This document shows positions 45,334-56,905 of a stretch of 64,000 nt of DNA, piece after piece. Under the pieces are notes generated by a model that was given only the letters and a program-made list of their open reading frames with translations, was not told the DNA's origin and made no database searches. Positions within the stretch are counted from its first letter, which is position 1. Each line of letters opens with the position of its first letter. The stretch is from the NCBI RefSeq assembly GCF_030272615.1, contig NC_081405.1:477301508-477365507 (forward strand), read 5' to 3'. Source of the DNA: Cryptomeria japonica. Its lineage: Eukaryota > Streptophyta > Pinopsida > Cupressales > Cupressaceae. The position numbers and the translations under genes are program-made.

Positions 45334-47820
45334 CTAATCAAGAGGAACGCTAGAAGTTCTTTCAGCTGGTTTAAAGAGACTATGATTGATAGTAACAACT
45401 TCACCATTATGGGGAAATTTCAAACACTTGTGAATAGGAGAAGCAATAGCTTTCATGGAACATAGCCAAGGATAGCCAAGCTTCACACGAAATTGTTTGG
45501 AAGATGGAATAATAGCAAAGTTCACATCAAGGGATTTGTTACGGACCTCAATAGGTAATGTAATAGAACCAATTGCAGGAGAAGAAAATGCATCAAATAG
45601 TTTCACAACCACATCTGTTTTGTCATAGATAACTTGATTCAATTGCAAAGTAAAAAGAAGTTCTTCAGTAATGACATTAACCATACAAGAAGGATCAATA
45701 AGCACTCCACGGCAAGGTGTGTTCTTGACTTTTGCAACTATATATAAAGGACCATCAGGTGCCCTGATAGTTTCACTAGAATCAAATGTGATGGAAAGTT
45801 CTTTAGGGATTTTCTGTTGCTCTACAAAATTAATCACATTCGGAGTCATAGACACGAGATCATCAGGTGAGATAGAGGAATCAGTAGTATCAATCGCATT
45901 AGAGGTATGAGAAGGCAATGGATCAGTGAAAATCTGAAGATTTTGGTTGGGAGGAGCTACAGATGTATTGCCTTTATCATTCACTCTAGAAATAGAGATA
46001 GTATTATTATCAATCAAATCTTGAATTTTACCCTTTAAAGCAAAACATTTTTCAGTATCATGCCCAGGTTGACGATGAAATTGACAAAAAGATTTGTTAT
46101 CAAAATAGGGTGAATTAATCTTTGCAAGATCAATTTGCCTTATAGGAGGAAGAGTAAGCACATTTTGTTCCACTAACTTATTCATAATACTATGCAATGA
46201 TTCATTCAAAGGAGTAAACTTTCTTTCTTTCTTGAAAAACTTAGAAATAGGAGACACACCTGATGCTGCATTCACATTGTTGTTGATGATGTTTTCATTG
46301 AATTTAATGGACTCTCTGTTCGGTTTAAACTTCCCAAATGGTTGTTGACTACTATCACCCTTATCACTCGGAGTCATAGGATGTGATTGTTCCATTTGAC
46401 TCACAGTCAGTTGATAATTGTGAAGAGTTGCGCACAACTGTTGGAAAGAAGTAAACTTAGAAAACAGGAGTTTTTCTCTAATGTCTTTTTGTAAATTAGA
46501 AATAAAGATTCTTTGAATATCATTGTCAGGCACTAGAAAAGAAATTTGAGCATACAAATGCTTATATCTACCAATGAAATCAGTCACTTTTTCTTTAACA
46601 CCTTGTTTACAATGCATTAAATCAATCAAAGTAACTTTTGGACTTATATTGTTTTGAAATTGTTGAATGAAAGCATTTGCAAGTTGTTCGAAAGAAGTAA
46701 TAGAATAGGAAGGCAACGAGCAATACCATTGTAGGGCTTTGTCTCTTAATGTTCTAGTAAACAATTTTGCAAGCAACCTTTGGTCATAAGCAAAATCAGT
46801 ACATATTGTTTGAAAGGTCTTAACATGTGTTAGAGGATCTCCTTTACCATTATAAAGCTCCAAATGCGGAATTTCAACATGTTTAGGGGGAATAGCTCGA
46901 ACAATGTCAAGAGAAAGTGGACTCGCAACATCAAATGTGGGCACACTAAACTTAGATTGATTCATAGAGGCAATTTGTTGCTGTAAAGAAGAGACAGTTT
47001 GTGCAAGATTGTTAATGGTCGCTTCAGTCGAAGAGTTCATATTAGACGTGTTAGATTGTGATGGAGGTGTTATGTTATTGAAAGAAGGTAGAGAGTAAGG
47101 TGGTGGGACACTATGATAGTTAGTCATAGAAGATGATTGGACAGGAGGAACACTACAAGGAGGAATGGAATGATTAAACGAGTTGCCCCCTTGCGTCATG
47201 TTCATTTGTGGTGATATAATAGGAACACTCATTGAAGGAATGAATGAAGAAGTTGGATTGAATGAAGGAAGAGGGTTAATTGAAGAAGAGGGATTGCCCC
47301 CATGACTGGTGATCATAGGAGGAATGTCTTGTGTTGAATTAGTCATTATGTTTGATGTAAAAGTAGGTATACTAGCAATAGAAGTCGTCAAAGGAATAGA
47401 ATGATTGTCTTGAGTAGGAGGTTGTGTATAACCTAAGGTTTCGGCACAACTTTTCATAGGCATCACATTTGAGTCTATAATGTGTGCAATACCACGCAAA
47501 ATATCAATTCCATTCTTATCACTTTGAAGCATACGTTTTAGACCCTCAATTAAAGGAAGAGCTTGACTATCAGGGTATTCTTGAGACATCCATTGTCGAA
47601 AATCGTCAAATTGGTTATCCAATTTTGAAAGTTGTTCTACAGAAACCTCATGGAGAGCTTCTTCTTCATTAAGAGGATTAGAGGAATTACCCATGTCCTC
47701 GTTAAAAAGACCATTCAAAGTAGGTTCCATCTCCTCAGTAATTAAACCTTAGAAGGACTTAATTCTAAGGCTTCGTCTAACGGGAATAGTGTAAGTAGGA
47801 CTTATTGTTGTAAAACTCAT
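45334..47820 (-). CDS. gag: Element C Gag and protease-like polyprotein
   Basis: The original ATG is at 47818-47820, as in A. TAA at 47749-47751 replaces a CAA Gln codon of A, so the intact stretch now starts at Met 47730 and gives 798 residues. Order: acidic N-terminus, Pro/Ser/Asn-rich region, capsid-like Gag domain (KALQWYCSLPSYSITSFEQL), the degenerate knuckle FCQFHRQPGHDTEKCFALKG, then the retropepsin-like domain GPLYIVAKVKNTPCRGVLID followed by PSCMVN and KLGYPWLCSMKAI. The active site has Asp-Pro-Ser where Asp-x-Gly is expected, in both family members. Gag is better conserved between A and C (about 26 changes in 471 residues) than the tail. Confidence 0.82.
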
Positions 47821-47916
47821 GCACTAGAGAGAGAGAAGATTTTGAATTTTAGAGGTAGCAAATTTCAGTAAAACCAGCCAATCTTCTAGATTTAAGCTGT
47901 TAAATACAATCAGGAC

Positions 47917-47985
47917 AATCTCCCGAAATTTCGGAAAAAATGTCCGGGATCGTGGCGCTCAGGGTGCACACGGTCCTCGCAACTT
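47917..47985 (-). other. Leader module 2 of element C
   Basis: CCGAAATTTCGG is at 47923-47934 and GTGCAC at 47964-47969, followed on the plus strand by ACGGTCCTCGCAAC. It corresponds to 3043-3102 of A. Confidence 0.7.
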
Positions 47986-48051
47986 TTTTCAAAATTTGCA
48001 GGGATGAAAGTTATGATGATTTTACAGCTAACTTGAAAAAATTGAGTGATT

Positions 48052-48834
48052 TTACGATCTGTAGATAGGCCAAATTAAAGTTGCAATCTCGAAATTGAAA
48101 CCTACCAAGATTGTCAAAAAAATGCAAAATTTGAATTTTGAAAAAGAGAGGGAAACTGAAATTTTGAATTTTATGATTTTAGAGGGAATACCAAAAGCAA
48201 TGTAAGTTTTGAAATTTGAAAGTTGACTCAATTTCACGCAAAATTCAATTTTGAAAGCGGAAATCAAAGTTGTTGTAATTAAGCACTTAATTTCAAAAGT
48301 CACAAATTGCAAAAATTTGAATAAATCACTGAAATTTCAAATGAATGCTAACACACTTTTCAGATTTAGGACTGTAAGAAACACAATTTTGACACAAATT
48401 TCAATTTCAACAATTTTTGAATGATTAGAAGCCTCAATCCAAACAATCACTAGACCAACTTTGACTGTAATTTTGAAGGTGTTAAAATTGATAAAATCAG
48501 CCAAAATTCTGGATTTTAGCAGGAAAATACAGTAAGATCTCGCTCCCGAAATTTCGAAAAAAATGTCGGGGATGATGGCGCTCGGAGTGCACACGGTCCT
48601 CGCAACTTTTTTCCAAATTTTCAGGGATGAAAGATATTGTGATTTTATTGCGGAATCCAAAGTTACAGCTGATTTGGAGATGTTTTGATCAGTGAAATTG
48701 TCAGTCAAAGGTTGAATCAAGAGGGTTTCAAAAATTAGGGTTTTGACACTTAACCACTTAATTTTCAAAATCAAAGCACAAATATGAATTGATAATTTGT
48801 AATAGAAGGGCAGATCTGAAACAAGCATCAACAA
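48052..48834 (-). pseudogene. Leader ORF of element C, uncertain
   Basis: This is the same low-complexity frame as 2189-2920 of A, open for 165 codons from 48834, then a TGA, then 86 more codons. About 12 residues differ from A in the first 165. No recognisable domain. Confidence 0.22.
48535..48606 (-). other. Leader module 1 of element C
   Basis: GTGCAC at 48587-48592 sits within GAGTGCACACGG. The second palindrome reads CCGAAATTTCGA (48546-48557), with one base changed from the perfect form. Confidence 0.7.
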
Positions 48835-48980
48835 TTAAACATTTCACAAGTTTAATTACTTAAAAAGAAAATTTAGGGTTTTTATGCAATTAACCTCTAA
48901 AATTTTGCAAAAGATCAAACATGGAAATGTAATCAAGGAATCCAATTTTCAGATCTAACTATGAATAACCAGAAAGGATG

Positions 48981-48998
48981 TTCACGTCGGGTTCACCA
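48981..48998 (-). promoter_or_regulatory. Primer-binding site of element C
   Basis: On the minus strand TGGTGAACCCGACGTGAA lies three bases inside the 5' LTR. It is the same type as in A. Confidence 0.7.
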
Positions 48999-49001
48999 AA
49001 A

Positions 49002-50222
49002 TTTAAAGCGAAAAAATCGAACCCTAGTCGTTCTCCCCTCCCCAACTCCGAGGAGGGAGAAGGGAGAGTCACTAGGGTTGATGGTTTTCACTTAGGAGGG
49101 ACTTTACATTCAAAAGAGGGGTTGAAACCCACAAGATCCAATCCCACGCAATGCAAGATTGGATTCTATATGAGTTTCAAGGGTTGTGATAGCAAGGATA
49201 CCCTCTTTTGTAAAGAATGTAGATGGAAAGATTGAACTAGGAATGCATAGAAAGTGAGAAAGATTCGCTTATAAACTGAGTTAGGGATATAGGATGAAGC
49301 TGTGGACCTGGAATTAGCAGTAAAATGTCGAGACGGTTTTGTCCTGCAAATTTGAGAAAAAGTTTACGGGACGATGGCGCCCGGCATGCACACGGTCCTT
49401 CGAAAAATCCACGAAACGAAGGGGGATCTGTTCGTCTCTGCACAAGGATTCCAGATCTTCAATTTCAGCCGCGTACCTACAACCTACACACAGAAAAGTG
49501 AAGACGATTAGGGGGTTAGGGATTAGGGGTTTGCCCTTAGGTCAAACCCCAGTTTTGGAATTAACCAAGAAATGAGAAATGCTGTAAATGTAATGTAAAA
49601 CAAGTACTAATACCTTGTTGTAAGGATGTTTGTATCCTTATATGCGAAGGTATAGATGTTGTTGTTTGTTGTATGTTGTATGTTGTAGCATGTAATGTGT
49701 TGTAAGTGATCTCCTCTTAAATGGTTGAATCCTTGTCTTGAATGCAACACTTAGCCTTGAATGGAGACTTAGAAGGAATGCTTGAATGCTTGAATGTTTG
49801 AGTATCATTTCCACGTCTTGTACACATATGTCCTTCCTCCTCAAATGGGAGAGGAAATGTAGTTTATATACTTGCCAATTAGGGTTAAAAGACTGATTTT
49901 CCCGACCTTAGGCTGACCAGGAAATGTTATTTTCCAAATTGCAAACAAAAAGGCCCGAAGTCCCATAGGAAACCGGGCCCAAAATAGGGCCAGGGACCAG
50001 GGCGCTGGGCGCCCTAGTCCTGAAGGACCAGGTGTTGGGCGCTCTGGTCCCACCTCCTGGGACAGTAGGGTGCAAGGAGGGATCAGGCAAGGTGCTGGAA
50101 AAATGCAGTTTTTGGTGTCATGAGCAAGTTTCGGGGTCTCCATTCAGGTTTAGTGTTGCGTCGCCATCGTGAAGACCCAAATGCGGTCGAAATTGCAAGT
50201 GTCACAATTTTAGGACGCTACA
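49002..50222 (-). repeat. 5' LTR of element C
   Basis: The plus-strand left edge reads TTTAAAG where TGTAAAG is expected, so the terminal CA on the element strand is mutated. The right edge is GACGCTACA, followed by the ATATG target copy. The minus-strand TATA box is at 49863-49870. Only two minisatellite units remain (about 49991-50052), which explains most of its 40-bp shorter length. Confidence 0.9.
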
Positions 50223-50227
50223 ATATG
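50223..50227. repeat. Target-site duplication of C, right copy (ATATG)
   Basis: Matches 42377-42381. Block J sequence continues after it. Confidence 0.88.
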
Positions 50228-51250
50228 TAAGATACAAACATTTGTTACACCTTCTTAATATTTTAATCTTGTCTTTAAATTGCTTGAAAGATAGAAGCGA
50301 AAGATTGTTTTCTTTCAGATGTATATTTGTTTTTCTATGAAAGATTGCTTCCTGTCAGATAGGATTGGCTTTAACAAAAGATTGGTTCTCTTTATTTCTA
50401 TTCAACAAAAGATTGTCATCCTTAAACATTATATTAATATCTTATGAGATATAGGAAGCTAGAATTAAAAAGGTGAAAGATTGTCTTATGTGTATATTTA
50501 TTCTAGATTTATGTGAACAAAGCTAGATAGGCTTGTGTTTGTGGAAAGTTACCTTCCGAGATGGGTGCCGAATATGGAATCTTAGAGAGAATAGTTGCTT
50601 TTTCCAACTATTTACTTTTGCTATGCATGGCATTATACTCGGCTGAGTAATGAATTGAATTATCCATAGAAATAGATGGGATTCTTTATTTTATGCTCTC
50701 TACCATATCCTTGATTGATAATGAATGCTTGTTTCTTAAAAGAATTAGAAAAATTAAAATGCTTGTATCATCTAGGCATGCACCAGATTCCCTCTTGCCT
50801 TTTGAATTCTTTTTCTAAGCAATTCGTGCAGGGTCGGGTATTCTTGATTGACCAAGAATTCTGGGGAGGCATAAGCTTCAAGGTTGGGTAGAAAAAGCAC
50901 TTGAATCTTGTTCTCATCTTCATGCTAAAGATTGCATTAGCGATAGCTTGGGTTGCAGATCAACGAACGCATCTCACCCTTTACTTTATATTATTTTGTT
51001 ATTGAACTTACGACAACTTGAAATGTGTAAGTATTGTATGATTCAGATACTACTTTTATCGATTTATTGAATGAAGAATCTTTATCTTTCATAGAAATTT
51101 CGTATTTATTATGATCTAAATGGAATGATCAAATGAAGCTGTAAATGGAAAAGTGGAATGAAATAGATTTATTAACTGATTTATGAGTTTATTTAAGAAT
51201 ATAGATTATTTCAGCTATTATTTGAAGTTAGCACGATTTACGTCTTTACA

Positions 51251-51554
51251 TTGCTCCTACAGCCTAGTATACTATATTAGACAAATACTTGTTGAAATTG
51301 GCATTTACTAAAGGTGTTGCTGAAAGTAATAACATTCTGATTATTGAAGTCCTTGTTGATGACATTATTTTTTGTGGTGATGATGATATGAGTATGAAGT
51401 TTGTCGGTGATATGAAGAAATAATTTGAGATGTCTATGATTGGTGAGATGAAGTTTGTCTTAGATTTGGAGATTGCACAAACAGGAAAAGGTATCTTTAT
51501 ATCTCAAACTAAGTATGTGAAGGAATTGTTGAAGAAGTTTGGACTAGATGATTC
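51251..51554 (+). pseudogene. Element H RT, third piece with catalytic box
   Basis: It begins in a damaged APRAWY motif and reads LDKYLLKLAFTKGVAESNN, then VLVDDIIFCGDDD with the catalytic Asp pair, FEMSMIGEMKF and KGIFISQTKYVKELLKKFGL. One TAA lies within it (after DMKK). It ends at GATTC, the target site of K. Confidence 0.85.
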
Positions 51555-54500
51555 TATTGGGACTCATTAAATTTGAGTCAATTTTTGAGGCCCAATTCAA
51601 ATTTTGCTTTGCATTTCCAAATAAGTCAGTTTGAATGGCCTAGTTTGTGAGAGGTCAAAATGGAGCCGGTTGATTTTTGGAGGGTGAGGCTCAAAAGACA
51701 TATCCTACAGCTTTCATTTGGCCTATTCAAAGATGTGCAACTTTCAGAATTTAGTTTGGATAAGTTTACCAGGTCCCCATTTCGAGGGGTGAGCTGAAAG
51801 TGCATTTTAGGCACAAATGCAGATTTTATTGAGTAGCCTTGTTTGGGTGTTTACATCTTTTACTCTGTTGATTTTCATGAATAAATTCAAAATGGATTCA
51901 ATTCTATGCATAAATTTGAGTTATCCTGCAAAGTTTCAAGTCTTAACAAATCCATCTGCTCAGTTTTTGAAGATCAATCCATTTGCAGTTTGTGTGGTTT
52001 AACTAGTCCCTGTTTCGACAGCTAGTCAGAGCCCTATTTTGCACAAGTGTAAAAGTTGCCTCAGTGGGTTTCATGCCAAAATGTTTCTTCTAGGTTAATT
52101 TTTGTATAAATGACAAGCTATGTTTCAATTTTCAAGCCTCTTCCAATCCATTTGATCGGTTTTCAAAAGGGTTCATTTAGCCATTGTTTTCAGTTATCTG
52201 TACTTTCAGTGCTATATCAAGTAAAGTAGTTGTTTTTATGAGCACGCCATTTGCATCCAGTTAGGCTTTTGGTCAAACTGAGAATTCAAAGATTTATTAT
52301 GTACTTCAAGGTACCTTTGTTTCAAATTTGAGGATCTACGGAGGTCGTTTGATATTTTTGAGAAGGGCATCATGTGTTGCCAGAACATTGACTTCATCAG
52401 GTCTGCAGTGTCGACAAATTCAGTTGGTCATTTTTGCATATTAATATCTCTTTTCTTGGGACTCATTTTGAGAAACCGTTTGGTAGATTTCATGCTTGCA
52501 TATCAAAGTACATGCCTGTTAGATGGAAAGCTCTAGAAAGGTGTTTTGATAGGTTTGAAAACTACATCTTCGCGATTAAATGTGAAAATGTGGCATAAGT
52601 GCCTGAAAGTTGTAAAATGCAGTTTGATGATCCGAAAATGATGTCGATCATTTCCATAGGTATGTTTGAGGTCCGTGAAGCATTTCAGAGGTTAGTCACA
52701 TGAAAACGAATTTTTTTTTAGTTGGACCCACTTTGGGGCCCGACTTGGCTCATGCCTGCGTAGTGTTATTTTATTGGCGGCTTGGCCCTATGAGCACCTC
52801 TAGGGTAATGTTGACATCCATAGTTGGAGTTGAATATTTATATGTTTCCCACCAGAGGATGGTGCAAAATGAAAATGCCTTTTGTGGTCAAAACAACCAA
52901 GGCATTTTGCATGCCAAATATGAGCAAACAACTAATGAAGAAATTGAAATTTCCAAAGGAATTACAATAAGTGAAGCATCAAGTTCAATCTCCTTAGAGG
53001 ACAATTGGGAGGCCATAGTTAATCAATCTCTGATGCAATCAAGTTCTTCACAAATCACTGTGGAGCAAGGAAGGGGAGCTTTTCACTTATGGACAACATT
53101 CTCTTTATAGTGATGGAACAAGTAAATGCCAACACAAGACTTCACTGGATGTGGTGAGTTGAAGTAGCTACAGAAATTATCAAAACAAATTGCCAATGTC
53201 AAAACTCCAAATTGCAAACTGGGACGTGGTGGATGGAGGGAGGCATAGAAACCTTCAAGCAAATGCATATTGGCAGTGTTGAAAACCCCAGCATCCTCCC
53301 TCTTTGCTATAGCTTGGCACATGGTAAGTTGAAGAGGCAGCAAAACAACTCCAAAAGTGGTAGGTACAATAGATTAGAAAGGCAGGTGTGCCAAGAAGAA
53401 ACCACTCCTCACGTGCTCTCCCTCTAGCAGTAGCAACAGCTTACTCCCTGCATGGAAGCCAGTGGAGAGTGGGGAGAGCTGAAATCAAATGCAAATTGGC
53501 AAGTCATGTGGTGTTTGGAGAAAATCACCAAAGACAAATGCAATTTCCCCTTTCTCACATGGCATGTTTGAAGGTTTATAAACCTTCTAATTTCCTCCTC
53601 TAGTGTTGCTTTGCGTGGCTGTTTGGAGGCCACATTAAACATATTTTGGCGAATGCTATTGGTAGGTATCAAATTCGAATTTCCTGGAGTGTGGCATGGA
53701 CAAAGGGAAATGAAACTTTCTGCAATTTTAATTGCTAGTCACTCCTCCAATTTCACAATGTCTCCCTAACCTCCTCAGCGTGGAACGTGGTTTTGGAAGA
53801 GGGTTTTGAGGAAAGCAAGTTCAACCAAATGCAATGATAGGTGTAAAAATCTAGATTTCGCCCTTTGCTGGCATCCTCTCCTGCATGGAAATGATGAAAG
53901 GCCTTTAAACTCCAACAAAATGCATTGCCAGCCATTAAAGTTGAAGAGAAAGATTTAAAAATGCATTCCTTGGTATAATGCATTATCCCACATTCACTGT
54001 GGAGGGTAACTTTATGGTATTTAAATGCAAATCTCCACTCAACTAATATGTCAAAGCCATCAAGGCTTTTGATAGATGGTGCCCATTGGGTGCCCAGGTG
54101 GGCCCACATGTGCGCATGGATCCCAAGGCGACCAGAGGTGGTGACTGAGTGGCAATAAGGTGGACCCCATGCAGGCATGCTTCTCGAGGCAGACTAGGCA
54201 AATTTTGCAGAGAAGGGTCAGCTTAACCAGTGAGAAGGTCCGAGATGATTTGACGAAGCGTGTTGATTTGCAAGCCAAAGGTGCTTGAAGGTTAAAGGTT
54301 GTGAAATGGTGAAAGCGAGTTGGCGAAAATGTAGCAGTGGTAAAGATCGAGCAAGTCCGAGTTGATCCGACGGTCCGTGCAGCTTCACGAAGGCAAGATG
54401 CTCACCCATTAGAGGCTGTGAAATGGCGAAAGGAGAAATGCAAAATGGTGAAAGCCAGGCGGCGATGATGTGGTAGGTAAAGTCAGATGTCCAATAGGTA

Positions 54501-55855
54501 GGTCCCATCCCGGTGGTGATGATGTGGCGCAGAGGTGGCACCTAGGTGGACGACAAGCAAGTAGACACATGGCGGAGTGATGAGGTGTCATCCGAGGTGG
54601 CACCCAGTGGACCCCATCGACCAATTAGGTGCCACCATGTGGCAAAGCGTCAGAGCACAATCAGAGTAAAAATCAAAGTTAAATGCATGTTAATTATATA
54701 GTTCAGACTATATGAATAATTCAAAAATTTAAATGATTGTGCACATTTGAAGGATTAATTCACCCAAGGCTGTATTTTTGGCCAAAATATGAAGTATTAT
54801 ATGTTTCCGGAAAGCTCTTAGAGTGAGGAATCTAATTATGTAGTCAATTTTGACAAAGATTAGATATTTTGGGAGCAGTTTTGACGAGAATGAAATTCAG
54901 CTAGAGAGGAGACACTTGGCAATTTTAGTTGCAGATTTGATTTTCTTCCCTCTCCTTATTTTCAATTCTTCTCATTTTTAAGGGTTCCATAATTCTGTGA
55001 GAATGCTCCAGGTTTCATGGCTTCCATTTTCTAAAATTTCTTGAACCAAATGTGTAAAGTTCTATGGTTTGTTCCAGGGTATAGAGGTTGCAGTGCAGTG
55101 TTGTAAATGTGGTTTTAGTTGCAGGTCTTACTTGTGTCAGGCATGAGTAAATTCCACATAGTATTGTCTCTAGGTATGTATTTTAGTATCATAAATTGAA
55201 TCCTCAAGGAGGATGAAATTTGTCAATTTCAACGAGATTGTTGTGGCTGTTTATAGGTATCCTTTAGTGAAGGTTTTTAATTCTGTAGTCAGTCATAAAT
55301 GATAAAATATGTATCCAGATCTGATAAATTTGTGAATGAATCAAATAGTGCATTAATATAAGGTATTGATGCATGAGTATCTTGTTTAAGGAAAACAAAC
55401 TTGCATCTATGATTTATATTTGTAGTTCTATGTGTGACTCTGCTGCCCAATGAACAAGGCACTAGTCTTTGACAAGTTTGGGGATGTTTTCAAATACACA
55501 TTTTAAAAGAAAATCTAATTTCCCTTCATGTTTAGGGGTGTGTATTCCATTCTTTCCAAGATCTATTCCATCTTATTGTTTGTATAGATCTAGCCAATCT
55601 ATAGTGTTTCCTAACCTGTTGAGCTTGTGAAATGATCTATCTGCTTAGTGTTGATGCAGTTGTGTGTTTGTAATTGTTATATTCAAAGCATCAAAAGGGT
55701 GTCCCACCCTAGGTCTAGCAGAACCTAAAGTGGAGGAGGATCAATTAGGGTCCTATGTTATGTTGTCCAAGCCCTGATGTGTTTCGTAGACTGAAATTGG
55801 CCATTTCATAGAAGGATTGCAGGTGTTATTGGGTTATCACTTTTGGTGAATAACA
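51555..55855. mobile_element. Block K: 4.3-kb non-coding insertion with perfect target duplication
   Basis: GATTC at 51550-51554 and 55856-55860 flank a block that starts TATTGGGACTC (probably TG changed to TA) and ends GAATAACA. Removing it joins LDDS to KPVGTPMVTG, restoring the H reading. No protein homology is visible. Open frames such as 52700-53110 have no recognisable product. Composition changes sharply: ordinary AT-rich to about 54060, a GC-rich stretch (54060-54660) with repeated GGTGGCACC and TGGCGAAA words, then AT-rich again. A long solo LTR or a large retrotransposon derivative fits best. Confidence 0.7.
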
Positions 55856-55860
55856 GATTC

Positions 55861-56606
55861 CAAACCAGTTGGAACTCCTATGGTGACTGGTTGTAAATTG
55901 TCTAAAAATGATGAATCTTTGAAAGCTAATCAGAGTTTGTATAGATCTATGGTTGGTGGACAGCTATATCTTACTCAGACTAGGCCTGACATTATGCATG
56001 TTGTGTGTATGGTTGCTAGATATCAAGCTGATCCAAAGGAGATTCATGTCACTGCTATTAAGAGGATATTTAGATATCTAAAGGGAACTGTGGATTATGG
56101 TTTATGGTATTCGAAGAATGATAAATTCATGTTGTGTGCCTACACTGATGCAAATTGGGTTGGTAATTTTGATGACCAAAAGAGTACTACCAGTGGAGAA
56201 TTCATTTTAGGTAAGAAATTGGTTTCATGGGCTATCAAGAAACAAATTTTTTTATCCTTATCTACTGTTGAAGCTGACTACATTACTACTACTAGTAATT
56301 GCACTCAGATAGTTTGGATGAAGCAAATGTTGAATGATATCAGTCATTCATGATGAGCCTACTATTATATATTGTGATAATTCTAGTGCTATAAACTCAA
56401 ATAATCTGGTGCAACATTCAAAGACTAAGCATATATCAATCAAATACAATTACTTGAGAGAGAAAATCTATGAAGAGAAGGTGAAGCTGGAGTATGTGTC
56501 GACAAAGGAACAAATTGATGATATTTTTATTAAGCCTTTGCTCATAGATACATTTGTTTACTTGAGAGACAAGTTAGGGGTATCCACCCCTCCTGATGAG
56601 AACTAG
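55861..56606 (+). pseudogene. Element H end of RT and RNase H
   Basis: The text runs KPVGTPMVTGCKLSKND, YRSMVGGQLYLTQTRPDIMH, IKRIFRYLKGTVDYGLWY, AYTDANWVGNFDDQK, STVEADYITT and QMLNDI. After a frameshift near 56335 it continues YCDNSSAINSNNLVQHSKTK, IKYNYLREKIYEEKV and STKEQIDDIFIKP. This is the complete copia C-terminus, with RNase H Asp and Glu residues kept and conserved Gln still present in STKEQ. Confidence 0.9.
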
Positions 56607-56905
56607 ATGCATTGAGTTGCATCGATCCAGTGAATTTCAGAGCCTTATTCTTTTATCCGGATTGATGAGTTGGTGTTGCTTCTCTACTGGAGTAGTCTAT
56701 TGATTTGGTTGTATATCCCAGGGGGGGAGAGATTCATGTTTCTATGTTGGAGATCTTTGGCATTCTTGTCAAAGGGGGAGAGAGATCATATGAAAAACTG
56801 CATTATCTATATTGATCTTAGGGGGAGTTTGCTGGTGATATCTTCTCTGTTTGCATTGATTGTTTTTCACATTCATATGTTGCCATCACTGCCAAAGGGG
56901 GATAT
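56607..56905 (+). promoter_or_regulatory. H pol-LTR spacer with four polypurine-like tracts
   Basis: Tracts of AGGGGGGGAGAG (56720), AAAGGGGGAGAG (56771), AGGGGGAG (56820) and GCCAAAGGGGGATAT (56891-56905). The last abuts the LTR. Otherwise non-coding. Confidence 0.65.

Larger units (their letters stand above)
42382..50222 (-). mobile_element. Element C: second copy of the A family, minus strand
   Basis: A complete 7,841-bp element with right LTR 49002-50222 (5'), left LTR 42382-43642 (3'), PBS, two leader modules, the gag-protease-tail polyprotein and a polypurine tract, flanked by ATATG. Its LTRs differ by only about ten changes in the roughly 330 bases I compared, fewer per base than in A. 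Its coding region has just two nonsense codons and no frameshift, so it is the younger and better preserved copy. Confidence 0.92.
39527..51250. mobile_element. Block J: TG...CA insertion without coding capacity, containing element C
   Basis: H coding sequence stops at 39526 and resumes at 51251. The block starts TGTTAATG and ends CTTTACA. Without C it is about 3.9 kb. It is very AT-rich (39540-40500) and has no protein homology I can see. A matched target duplication is not evident (AGCAC against TTGCT), and the H junction lacks a few codons. A solo LTR of a large-LTR element, or a large retrotransposon derivative, is the likeliest reading. TATATATATA at 41331-41340 could be its promoter. 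Confidence 0.5.

Noticed and set aside
52700-53110. Possible gene in block K (136 codons)
   Set aside because: No recognisable motif, inside a TSD-flanked repeat-like insertion, and no second copy to test conservation.
54060-54660. GC-rich stretch in K as a host exon or CpG island
   Set aside because: Open frames on both strands are short and overlapping, no splice-consistent structure was seen, and repeat words explain the composition. Kept only as a compositional anomaly.
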